DNA of 64,000 bases, taken from contig JAQSWN010000043.1 in NCBI GenBank assembly GCA_029266615.1, positions 1 through 64,000 of the forward strand. Direction: 5' to 3'. Each line of letters begins with the position of its first letter. Position 1 is the first letter of the stretch. Both the position numbers and the translations under genes were made by a program. The DNA comes from Polyangiaceae bacterium (lineage in GTDB: Bacteria > Myxococcota_A > Polyangia > Polyangiales > Polyangiaceae). Under the pieces are notes generated by a model. It did no database searches. It was not told the origin of the DNA and worked only from the letters and a program-made list of their open reading frames with translations. Of this stretch, positions 56,389 through 64,000 are shown piece after piece.

Positions 56389-59300
56389 GCCGCGCGCGGG
56401 CCACGGCGCTCGCGCTGGTGAACTGGAAGGGCGTCTTCTACGAGCGCTACCAGCTCGACCGGCGCGTGACCGCGCTGGAAGGGTCGAACGGCGCGGGCAA
56501 GACGACGGTGATGATCGCCGCTTACATCGTGCTCTTGCCGGACATGACCCGGCTGCGCTTCACCAACCTGGGGGAGACGGCGGCAATCGGCGGCGATCGC
56601 GGCATTTGGGGCCGCTTGGGCGAGCCGACGCGTCCCTCGTACGCGGCGCTCGAGCTGGATCTCGGCGAAGGCAAGCGGGTGATCGCGGGCGTGCTGTTGA
56701 CGCGCAAGGCGGAGCCCACCTTGGAGCTTACGCCATTTTTAATCAGCGACCTCCAGCCCGGCGTGCGGCTTCAAGACTTGCTGCTGCTCGTCACGGGGGA
56801 AGAAGAAGCCGTTCCGGAGCTGCAAGAGGTTCGGGACAACGTCGCGGCCGCGCAGGCGCGCATCGAGGTGTTCCCCACCGCGAAAGAGTACTTCGCGGCG
56901 ATGTTCGAGCTCGGGATTGGCGCGCTGCGGCTTGCCAGCGACGAAGACCGCGGCCGTCTGGGCGACATGCTGCGCACCAGCATGACCGGCGGCATCTCTC
57001 GAGCCATCACCGCGGAGCTGCGCTCGTTCTTGCTGCGCGAACAGGGCAGCATCGGCGACACGCTGAGCCGCATGCGCGAAAACTTGAACGCGTGCCGTCG
57101 CACGCGCATCGAGGTGAGCGAGTCGCAGCTTCTCGAGCAGGAGATCTCCGGCGTGTACGACGCTGGCCAGGGCATGTTCGCCGCCGCCTTGCAGGCGACG
57201 CGCGAGCTGGCGCGTGAATCGCGCCTGGCCGCAGCGCGCCTGGAAGAGCACGCGGCGAGGGCCCGCAAGACGCTGGAAGAAGAAAAGCGCGCCGCGGACG
57301 CGCTGGAAGAGCGGGAAAACGAGCTTGCCGAGCAAGTGAAGGAGCGCCGCACGGCGCTCGAAGCGCTGCGTGAGCGCGCCCGCAAGTCCGCGAGCTTCGA
57401 GTCGCTGAGCGCGATTTTGCGTGACGTTACGCAGGAGCGAGGCGCGGCCGCGGAGCAGGTCGAGGTCGCTCGCAAAGGGCAGCAGCATGCCGCGGCTCAA
57501 CGCGAAGCGGAGAAGCAAAAGCGCGAAGCCGCGCGTCAAAATCAGGAGCGAGCCGCGTTCGGCCTCGCTGATTTGCAAGCCGGTCTGGACGAGCTGCATC
57601 GTCGCTCCAGCGCGTACCGTCAGGCCCAGCGCCTGCTAGCGGAAGTCGAGTCGCTTTTACCCGGCGAGCCCGCGAGCGCGGCGGACCTTCCCGAACGGCT
57701 GCAGGCCGCAGCCGCGCGGCTTTCCGAGCTCGACGCGGAACGACTGGGGCAGGAGCGTACGCTCGCCCTCGCCGAGCAGCGCCGCGCCGAGTGGACGCGC
57801 GCACTCGAGCTTTCGAAGGAGCTCGGGGCTACGGGCGAGCCTCCGTACGACGCCGCGCAGGGCGCGCTCGCGGAGCTGGCACGTGCCGAGCAGCGGCTAG
57901 CCGAGAAGCCGGCGCTTTCGCTGCGACAACGTGAGCACCAAAGGCTGCGCGAACGTCAGAGTGCGGTCCGCAAGGCAGCGTTTTCCCTCGGACTCGCGAC
58001 GCAAGCGGAAGTCGAGCAGCGCCTGGAGACGGCCGAGACCGAGCTGCAGAGCGTCGAAGCTCGCAAACGTGAGCACGAGGAAGCGCAGCGGCACCTCGCG
58101 GCAGAGCGGAAGCTCGCCGCGCAGCAGCTGGCGCAAGCTCAAGCCGGGGTCGGCAAGTTCCGTCGGCTGGAGCAGCGCGCCGAACGCATCAGCCAGAGCG
58201 CAGGCCCGTTCTCACCGACGCGGGACGCGCTCCTGCGCCTCCGTGACAGCCTGACCAGCGAACGCCAGGAGCTGTCCCTTGCGCTCGAGCAGGCCACCGC
58301 GGAGCGCGAGCAGTTGCTGCACGACGCGAATCACCTGGAAGCCTCGGGCGGGCAATTTTCGGCGGAGCTGCTCAAGCTGCGCGACGAGCTGGACGGCGAG
58401 CTCCTCGGCAATCGCTTCGAGGAGCTCAATGTCAAGGAAGCCGCGCGCCTGGAAGCGCTGCTCGGCCCCCTCGCGCAAGCCATCGTCGTGGACGACGTCG
58501 CGGTCGCGGTTGCGCAGCTGCGTGACAAGCCGCGGGAGCTTGCCGAAGTGCGGCTCGTTGCGGCCGGTACGGATCTGAGCTTTTTGGAGCCCGTCGCGGA
58601 CGAAGCGGGCAAGGACGCGTGCGTGAACGAAGGCCCCGCTCTCCGCGTCACGCGTCGGCCGGAAAAGCCGTCGCTCGGGCGAAAAGCGCGCGAAGCGCGC
58701 ATCGAAGAGCTGCGCCGCGAAGCCGTCAGCGGAGGCGTCGAGCTGGAGAAGCGCCAGGCCCGGCTCCGCGCGGTGACCGCCGCTTTGGCGGAGCTCGATC
58801 AGCTGCTGCCCGACGCGGAGCTGCTGGAGCGCGGCGATCCCTCGGAGCTAGCGAAGCAGCTGCAGGCTCGTGAAGCGCAGCTCGTAACCGAGGAGCAAGC
58901 CGCGGCCCAGGTCGTCGGCGAGCTTGCCGCCGCTGCCGATGAGTCTCGCGCGCTGACCGCTCGGCTACGCAGCTTGCTCCCGGAAGCGTTCCTGCTCGAC
59001 GCCGAAGACCACGCTGCGGCCGCGGGCGCCTTGGGCGAAGAGCTTTCGCGTTTGGAACGGCTCGCGACGGAGCTCGCTTCCAAGCAGCGCACTCGTCAAA
59101 AGCTCGCGGCGCTGGTGGAGGCGCTGCGCGTGCCACCGCCGAGCGATGAAGACTTGGCGCGGGTCGACGCCTCCCGTGACGAGCTCTCGCGCGAGCGGGA
59201 TCGCGTTTACCGGCTGGTGAACGTGCTCACCCAGCTCTGTCGGGACTTGCCCGCGCTGGGCTGGGAGGACGCGGAGCGGTCGCTCTCCAGCCGGGAGCAG

Positions 59301-60809
59301 GTCGCGCCCGCGCTCGAGGAGCAACACCAAGTCGCGCGCGCCGCCCTGCAAGCGGTCGAAGAGGCCGTGCAGCGCGCCGAGCAAGAGTGGGAGCACGCGA
59401 CGAGCGAGCTACAAAAGGCGGACGCGGCGCTATCCGCGGTGTCGGCGCACGAGAGTCGATTGAAGAGCGAGCTCGCGAGCCTGGGTCTCTCCGCCGACCT
59501 CACGCCGGAGCGGGCGGCCGCGGAGCTGTCCGAGCTGACCACCCTGACCGAGCGCCTCACGTTGGAAGAACGCGACCTGCTGGCCCGGCGCGGAGCCCAG
59601 GCCGAGCGCGTGCGACAGCTCGGCCAAGCGCTGGGTCAAGCCCAACGCGATCTGTCCGAAGCGCAAGCCGCGGCCGCGCCGGCCGAAGCGCGCTGGCAAG
59701 CCCTTCGCGCCCACGCGGAGCGCGCCTCGGTGCTGCACTCGGGCGAGTCCAGCGAGCACGACGAGCCTCGCTCGGCGTTACAGCTCGCCGCGGAGGCTCG
59801 GAGCCGCGCGGCGTTGCTGCGCGATCGACTCGACGCAGCGCGCGGTGGCGACGCCCTCGCGCGCGAGGTCGGCGAGCAGCGGCTCGAGCAAGACGACGAC
59901 TTTCTCGCCTTGTGGCTGCGCGTGCGCGAATGGCTGGCGCGGCGCGTCCCCGCCCAGGTCGCGCAAGTGGAGGACCCGCTGTTGGCGCTCGAACGCCTGC
60001 GCGGGCACCTGAGCGTGCTCGAGCAGCGCCTCGCTCATCAAGAAGCGGACTTGCGCGGTGCGTCCGAGGACGTGGCGCGCGGTATCGAGGTGCAGCTGCG
60101 GCGCGCCAAGGCTCAGGTGCGGCGTTTGAATCAGAACCTGACCGGCGTGTCGTTCGGCAGCATCGCCGGTATTCGTGTAGAGATGCGCCGCTCTCAGCAG
60201 ATGGAGCCGGTGCTGCGCGCGCTCGCGGAAGGAAGCGCTCAGGAGCTGCTATTCCAAAGCAGCTTGCCGACGGAAGAGGCCTTGAGTGAAATCTTGCGAC
60301 GATACGGCGGCGGACGGAGCGGGGGCGGGCGCGTATTGGACTACCGCGAATACCTGGAGCTCGTGGTGGAGGTGCAGCGCAAGGCCGACGGCAACTGGGA
60401 ACCTGCCAATCCTACCCGCCTATCCACGGGCGAAGCGATCGGCGTCGGCGCCGCGCTCATGATGGTCGTGCTCGCCGAGTGGGAGCGCGACGCCAACCTG
60501 CTGCGGGCCCGGCGTGGGCCCGGCTCCTTGCGCTTCTTGTTCTTGGACGAAGCGAACCGTCTCTCGCAAGACAATCTGGGCTCGCTCTTCGACTTGTGCG
60601 AGAGCCTGGATCTGCAGCTGCTCATCGCCGCCCCGGAGGTCGCGCGGGCCGAAGGCAACACGACGTATCGGCTCGTGCGCAAGGTGACCGAGGACGGGCG
60701 CGAAGAGGTGATCGTCTCCGGTCGCCGCGCGCTCGGAAGCGCGGAGCCTGAACCTGCCGTTGCGCCGCCTCTAGCTGCCGTTCAGCAGGGCTCTTTGTTC
60801 GAGAACTGA
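56385..60809 (+). CDS. mukB: MukB-like SMC ATPase
   Basis: GTG start overlapping the mukE stop; Walker A 'EGSNGAGKTT', hinge 'LLGPLAQAIVVDD...PSLGRKAREARIEEL', signature 'LSTGEAIGVG', Walker B 'LRFLFLDEANRL', end 'NTTYRLVRKV'; 1474 aa. Confidence 0.95.
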   Translation: MSRARATALALVNWKGVFYERYQLDRRVTALEGSNGAGKTTVMIAAYIVLLPDMTRLRFTNLGETAAIGGDRGIWGRLGEPTRPSYAALELDLGEGKRVIAGVLLTRKAEPTLELTPFLISDLQPGVRLQDLLLLVTGEEEAVPELQEVRDNVAAAQARIEVFPTAKEYFAAMFELGIGALRLASDEDRGRLGDMLRTSMTGGISRAITAELRSFLLREQGSIGDTLSRMRENLNACRRTRIEVSESQLLEQEISGVYDAGQGMFAAALQATRELARESRLAAARLEEHAARARKTLEEEKRAADALEERENELAEQVKERRTALEALRERARKSASFESLSAILRDVTQERGAAAEQVEVARKGQQHAAAQREAEKQKREAARQNQERAAFGLADLQAGLDELHRRSSAYRQAQRLLAEVESLLPGEPASAADLPERLQAAAARLSELDAERLGQERTLALAEQRRAEWTRALELSKELGATGEPPYDAAQGALAELARAEQRLAEKPALSLRQREHQRLRERQSAVRKAAFSLGLATQAEVEQRLETAETELQSVEARKREHEEAQRHLAAERKLAAQQLAQAQAGVGKFRRLEQRAERISQSAGPFSPTRDALLRLRDSLTSERQELSLALEQATAEREQLLHDANHLEASGGQFSAELLKLRDELDGELLGNRFEELNVKEAARLEALLGPLAQAIVVDDVAVAVAQLRDKPRELAEVRLVAAGTDLSFLEPVADEAGKDACVNEGPALRVTRRPEKPSLGRKAREARIEELRREAVSGGVELEKRQARLRAVTAALAELDQLLPDAELLERGDPSELAKQLQAREAQLVTEEQAAAQVVGELAAAADESRALTARLRSLLPEAFLLDAEDHAAAAGALGEELSRLERLATELASKQRTRQKLAALVEALRVPPPSDEDLARVDASRDELSRERDRVYRLVNVLTQLCRDLPALGWEDAERSLSSREQVAPALEEQHQVARAALQAVEEAVQRAEQEWEHATSELQKADAALSAVSAHESRLKSELASLGLSADLTPERAAAELSELTTLTERLTLEERDLLARRGAQAERVRQLGQALGQAQRDLSEAQAAAAPAEARWQALRAHAERASVLHSGESSEHDEPRSALQLAAEARSRAALLRDRLDAARGGDALAREVGEQRLEQDDDFLALWLRVREWLARRVPAQVAQVEDPLLALERLRGHLSVLEQRLAHQEADLRGASEDVARGIEVQLRRAKAQVRRLNQNLTGVSFGSIAGIRVEMRRSQQMEPVLRALAEGSAQELLFQSSLPTEEALSEILRRYGGGRSGGGRVLDYREYLELVVEVQRKADGNWEPANPTRLSTGEAIGVGAALMMVVLAEWERDANLLRARRGPGSLRFLFLDEANRLSQDNLGSLFDLCESLDLQLLIAAPEVARAEGNTTYRLVRKVTEDGREEVIVSGRRALGSAEPEPAVAPPLAAVQQGSLFEN

Positions 60810-60970
60810 GTGAGGCCTCCGACGCTCGTCGCGGAGGAGCTCAACCTGACCTTGAGCCGCTCGACGGCAGCGCGCAGCGAGCGCCACTGCGCCAGCACCT
60901 CCACCGTATGCGCATGAGCGTTGGCGGGTGGCCGAGCGCCGCGCTTCGCCACCTTCGAGAGCTCCGACAT
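60782..60970 (-). CDS. Putative 62-aa small protein convergent with mukB
   Basis: MSELSKVAKRGARPPANAHAHTVEVLAQWRSLRAAVERLKVRLSSSATSVGG...; plausible composition, no homology recognised. Confidence 0.25.
   Translation of the reverse strand: MSELSKVAKRGARPPANAHAHTVEVLAQWRSLRAAVERLKVRLSSSATSVGGLTQFSNKEPC
60816..60837. terminator. Hairpin just downstream of mukB
   Basis: cctccg-acgctcgtcg-cggagg beginning 7 bp after the mukB stop. Confidence 0.35.
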
Positions 60971-61260
60971 CGCACAGGTAACTCATCGCAGCGCCGTCCC
61001 CAGCAGAGAACGCGCCAATGAACGACCGGCGCAAATGAGGGAAAATAGGCTGAAATGGATTGAAGGAGGGCGCACCGTCCCCCAGACCTGACGCTAGCCG
61101 TCATCGTTCTGGCGCCTGCTCTCGCACGAGCCCTCGTTGCATCCACACGTTCAAGCGGGCTGGTCGACCTAGCTTTGGTTGAAGTTAAAAAGCTGGTCGT
61201 TGTCGCCGCACGAGCGCGCACTGACGCACGGGTTCTAGAGGAGTGCCGTCGTGAGCGTGC

Positions 61261-61335
61261 TCAGCGGAGTCCGAAGAAGGACAGCACCGCGATGACGACG
61301 ACGACCAAGCCCACGATGTAGATGATGTTATTCAT
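61261..61335 (-). CDS. 24-aa single-helix membrane protein (MNNIIYIVGLVVVVIAVLSFFGLR)
   Basis: Contained in a longer track ORF; sequence resembles short conserved hydrophobic proteins seen in several proteobacteria (from memory). Confidence 0.6.
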   Translation of the reverse strand: MNNIIYIVGLVVVVIAVLSFFGLR

Positions 61336-61591
61336 GCGACGCCCCACAGCAAGCGGAATGCCAAATGCGACAATCGCGCAAGAACGCGCTTTGGAGCGGA
61401 ACCTGAGTTTCGTACGAACATGAAATGCATGGCGGGATGCCACGGTGGTTGCAAAATGCTCCAACCGAGTGCGCTCTTCACACCCACTGCGAGCGAACGC
61501 GGCCCGTGAGACGGGCTCGCGTAACGCGCCACCGACCACGACCGCTCCGACGGTGGCACGCCTCCTGCTTTTCTCTCGTGCGAGGCCGGAC

Positions 61592-61900
61592 ATGTACTTT
61601 GACTATGCTGAAACCATCACTCGAGGCGCGCTCGTAGTCATGGGTGTTACCAGCTGCGACATGGCGGCGGCTGCCGACAACGGAGCCCGGCAAACTCGAA
61701 AGAAGGCGCCGGTCACGCCTGCCATCGTCGCCGCTAGTCAGCAGGTCTTGGCCGAGCACGCCGACGCGCCGATCGGCAGCGAGTTTCCCATCGAAGTGGA
61801 GGGCAAGGCCTACGTGGCGCGCCTCGAGGAGCATGACAATGCCTCGGGCTCGCCTTCCCGTCCGGAGGGAAAGCACCCGGGCGTGACCGTTTACGAATAG
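61592..61900 (+). CDS. Hypothetical small protein
   Basis: Start trimmed to MYFDYAETITRGALVVMGVTSCDM; no family recognised. Confidence 0.45.
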   Translation: MYFDYAETITRGALVVMGVTSCDMAAAADNGARQTRKKAPVTPAIVAASQQVLAEHADAPIGSEFPIEVEGKAYVARLEEHDNASGSPSRPEGKHPGVTVYE

Positions 61901-61973
61901 CGCTAGCGCAGCGCCGCTTCCCAAAGTTGCCGCTATCTCACATGCGCTAGTACTAGTGCCCCTCCGGCGCGCG

Positions 61974-62669
61974 TCACGAAACCGCGTGGCTCACGAGCGG
62001 GACGAAGCGGCAGCGAACGGATTCGTGAACCGAGAGCTCGCCCGCCGCGTCGCGCTGGTACGTCATCAAGAGCTGAGTGTCGGCGTCGCCGATAGGAGCG
62101 ACCAAGCGACCCAGCGGAGGAAGGAGCGCGAGTAGCGCGTCCGGCACCTTCGCGGCCGCCGCCGAGATCAGGATGCGGTCGAAGGGGCCGCGCGGCATGC
62201 AGGCGGCGCCGTCGCCGTGATAAACCGTAACGTTCGTGCGGCCGAGACGCGAGAGCGCGTTGCGCGCTCCTTGAGCGAGTTGCTGATGACGTTCCACAGC
62301 CTGCACGCTGTGGGCAAGGTGGCTCAGCAGACACGCCGCGTAGCCAGAGCCCGCCCCCACTTCGAGCACGCGTGAAGAGGCGTCCACCTCGAGCTCGCTC
62401 AACATGATGGCGACCATCGAAGGTTGGCTGATGGTCTGTCCGCAACCGATCGGCAGCGCGACGTCTTCGAACGAGCGAGAGGCCAGCCAGCGCGGAACGA
62501 ACGTGTCGCGGGGGACGCGGACGAACGCCTCCAAGATGCGCGGATCACGGATGCCGGCGGAGGCGATCGCGTCTAGCAGCTCTGCGATCCCAGCTCCGGC
62601 GCGGACCGCCTGAGCGGATCCCGGCGAGGACACCTCGAGCGACGGTTCTTGCGGCATTCGTGTCGCCAT
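61974..62669 (-). CDS. pcm: Protein-L-isoaspartate O-methyltransferase
   Basis: 'DTFVPRWLASRSFEDVALPIGCGQTISQPSMVAIML' and 'VLEVGAGSGYAACLLSHLA'; start trimmed to MATRMPQEP. Confidence 0.95.
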   Translation of the reverse strand: MATRMPQEPSLEVSSPGSAQAVRAGAGIAELLDAIASAGIRDPRILEAFVRVPRDTFVPRWLASRSFEDVALPIGCGQTISQPSMVAIMLSELEVDASSRVLEVGAGSGYAACLLSHLAHSVQAVERHQQLAQGARNALSRLGRTNVTVYHGDGAACMPRGPFDRILISAAAAKVPDALLALLPPLGRLVAPIGDADTQLLMTYQRDAAGELSVHESVRCRFVPLVSHAVS

Positions 62670-62755
62670 AAGCAACCTGCATGCCGCACGAACTGAGCTG
62701 AAAAAGCGTCGCGACCTGCTGCATTTTGTCCGGTGTGAGACAAAAATGAGGGGCG

Positions 62756-63994
62756 TTAACCGAGCGCGCTGAGCAGCACCTTCAGCTTCCAGCTCGTCTC
62801 GGCTAGCTCGCTGTCGCTGTCCGAGCCGCTCACGATGCCGGCGCCGACGTACAGATGGGCGAGCTTGCCGGTGATGACACCAGAGCGCAGCGCGACGGCG
62901 AACTCTGCGTCGCCGGCCGCGTCGATCCAGCCGATGGGGCCGGCGTACCAACCGCGCTCGTCCGGCTCGTGCTGGGCGATGAAGTCGAGGGCCGGGCGCG
63001 TCGGGTAGCCGCCCACCGCGGGCGTGGGATGGATGCGCGAGAGCAGGGACAGCGCGCTGTGCGGCTCGCGCAGCGTGGCACTGATCGGCGTCTTGAGGTG
63101 CCAGACGTTTCGCGCGCGATACGGGATAGGGTGCTCGGGGAGCGGATCGAGCTCGGCAAGCGGGCGCAAGCGCTCGAGCAGATCCTGCACCACCGGCGCG
63201 TGCTCGGCGAGGAGCTTGGCGTCACGCGTGAGCTGCTCGACGGCGCCGGGATCGCTGGCCGGCAACGTTCCGGCCACAGCCTCCGTTTCCAGGCGGGAGC
63301 CGCGCTTGACGAGCACGCGCTCCGGCGGTGAGCCGAGGAAGGTTGCGTCACCGACGCGAAACGCGAAGCGCGGCGCCATCGGCCCGGTTTCGCGCAAACG
63401 CGTCAGCGCCCGAGCGGGAGACAGCTCGCGAGCGAAGCGCGCCAGCACGCGTCGCGCGAGGACTACCTTTTGCACGCCGCCGGCAGAAATTGCCGCTTTT
63501 ACGCGGCGAATCTGCTCTCTCCACTCTTGCGCGTCTCGCTCTGCGAGCTCGTACGGGCCCGGAGCTTCCGGCTCCGGCAGGCGACTTGCCGAGCCCACTA
63601 GCTGCAGCGCTTCGTCCAGCAAGCGCGCGCGCTCGGCCGCGTTGCCGAGCTCATGCGGCGCCGCGACGAGCGTGAGCCAGGCGCGACCTTCGCGACGCGC
63701 GTACGTGACACGCGGGAGCAGAAGCTGCCCCTCACCGAAATCGCTCCACGGCGCATGCTCGGCCCGGCGAGTTTGAAACGCCAGCCCGCCCACGACGCGA
63801 GGCGCGGGCGCTCCCGCCTCCAGCGCCGCCGCGGGCTCGAGCGAGCTCCACAGCTGCTGTAGCTGGTGATCGAGTTGCTGAAACCGCTCCGAACCGCTGC
63901 CGAAGAGCCGCCGCGCGACGCCTAAGCCAACTAGCTCGTGGTCGCCGCCGCTCGACCAATACCAAGCGTCCACGCGGGGCGCGACCGCGAGCAA
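62756..63994 (-). CDS. Isochorismate synthase family (MenF/EntC-like); 5' end probably beyond the window
   Basis: 'AGGVQKVVLARRV', 'FLGSPPERVLVKRGSRLETEAVAGT', 'IHPTPAVGGYPTRPAL', 'GWYAGPIGW', 'YVGAGIVSGSDSDSELAET'. Confidence 0.9.
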   Translation of the reverse strand: MLAVAPRVDAWYWSSGGDHELVGLGVARRLFGSGSERFQQLDHQLQQLWSSLEPAAALEAGAPAPRVVGGLAFQTRRAEHAPWSDFGEGQLLLPRVTYARREGRAWLTLVAAPHELGNAAERARLLDEALQLVGSASRLPEPEAPGPYELAERDAQEWREQIRRVKAAISAGGVQKVVLARRVLARFARELSPARALTRLRETGPMAPRFAFRVGDATFLGSPPERVLVKRGSRLETEAVAGTLPASDPGAVEQLTRDAKLLAEHAPVVQDLLERLRPLAELDPLPEHPIPYRARNVWHLKTPISATLREPHSALSLLSRIHPTPAVGGYPTRPALDFIAQHEPDERGWYAGPIGWIDAAGDAEFAVALRSGVITGKLAHLYVGAGIVSGSDSDSELAETSWKLKVLLSALG

Positions 63995-64000
63995 CGACTC

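Noticed and set aside
54016-60809. Wadjet (JetABCD) anti-plasmid defence system
   Set aside because: No JetD-type nuclease nearby and the F/E/B sequences look like classical MukBEF; kept only as something to test.

Overview
This is a 64 kb window of high-GC chromosomal DNA. Its style (GTG/TTG starts, Gly/Ser/Thr-rich lipoprotein linkers, FHA-sigma54 and Ser/Thr-kinase regulators) fits Myxococcota/Polyangia; the taxonomic call is inference. Three regions stand out. (1) About 19.6-35 kb holds one long, translationally coupled Tad/Flp-type secretion-pilus operon. It has two Flp-like pilins, a prepilin peptidase, TadE-like proteins, CpaB, a CpaC secretin, an FHA-fused CpaF ATPase, TadB/TadC, an FHA-like protein, a TadD-like TPR lipoprotein and a second CpaF. 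It diverges from an FHA-sigma54 activator, is followed by a Ser/Thr kinase operon, and lacks a recognisable CpaE/TadZ. (2) About 54.0-60.8 kb holds a complete mukF-mukE-mukB condensin operon whose motifs closely match the gammaproteobacterial MukBEF (MukF middle region, MukB hinge, MukB head). No Wadjet-type JetD nuclease is visible. (3) Several small or non-coding structures are not explained by the ORF track: a triple half-site operator at the tetR/mukF divergent promoter, an AGTCGCA repeat cluster plus long dyad at 50.1-50.25 kb, a 37-bp-period repeat plus perfect palindrome at 8.07-8.16 kb, and dyads upstream of the tad operon. Other notable items are a bacterial tandem PARP-type zinc-finger protein, a DUF1415 protein that seems to have lost its central segment, a HEAT-repeat gene with an apparent frameshift, and an Lhr helicase near a Nei glycosylase. 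The remainder is ordinary housekeeping or hypothetical content (nadC, birA, nnr, pcm, isochorismate synthase, ABC efflux). I saw no rRNA, tRNA, CRISPR array or transposon. All homology calls are from reading motifs by eye; no searches were run.
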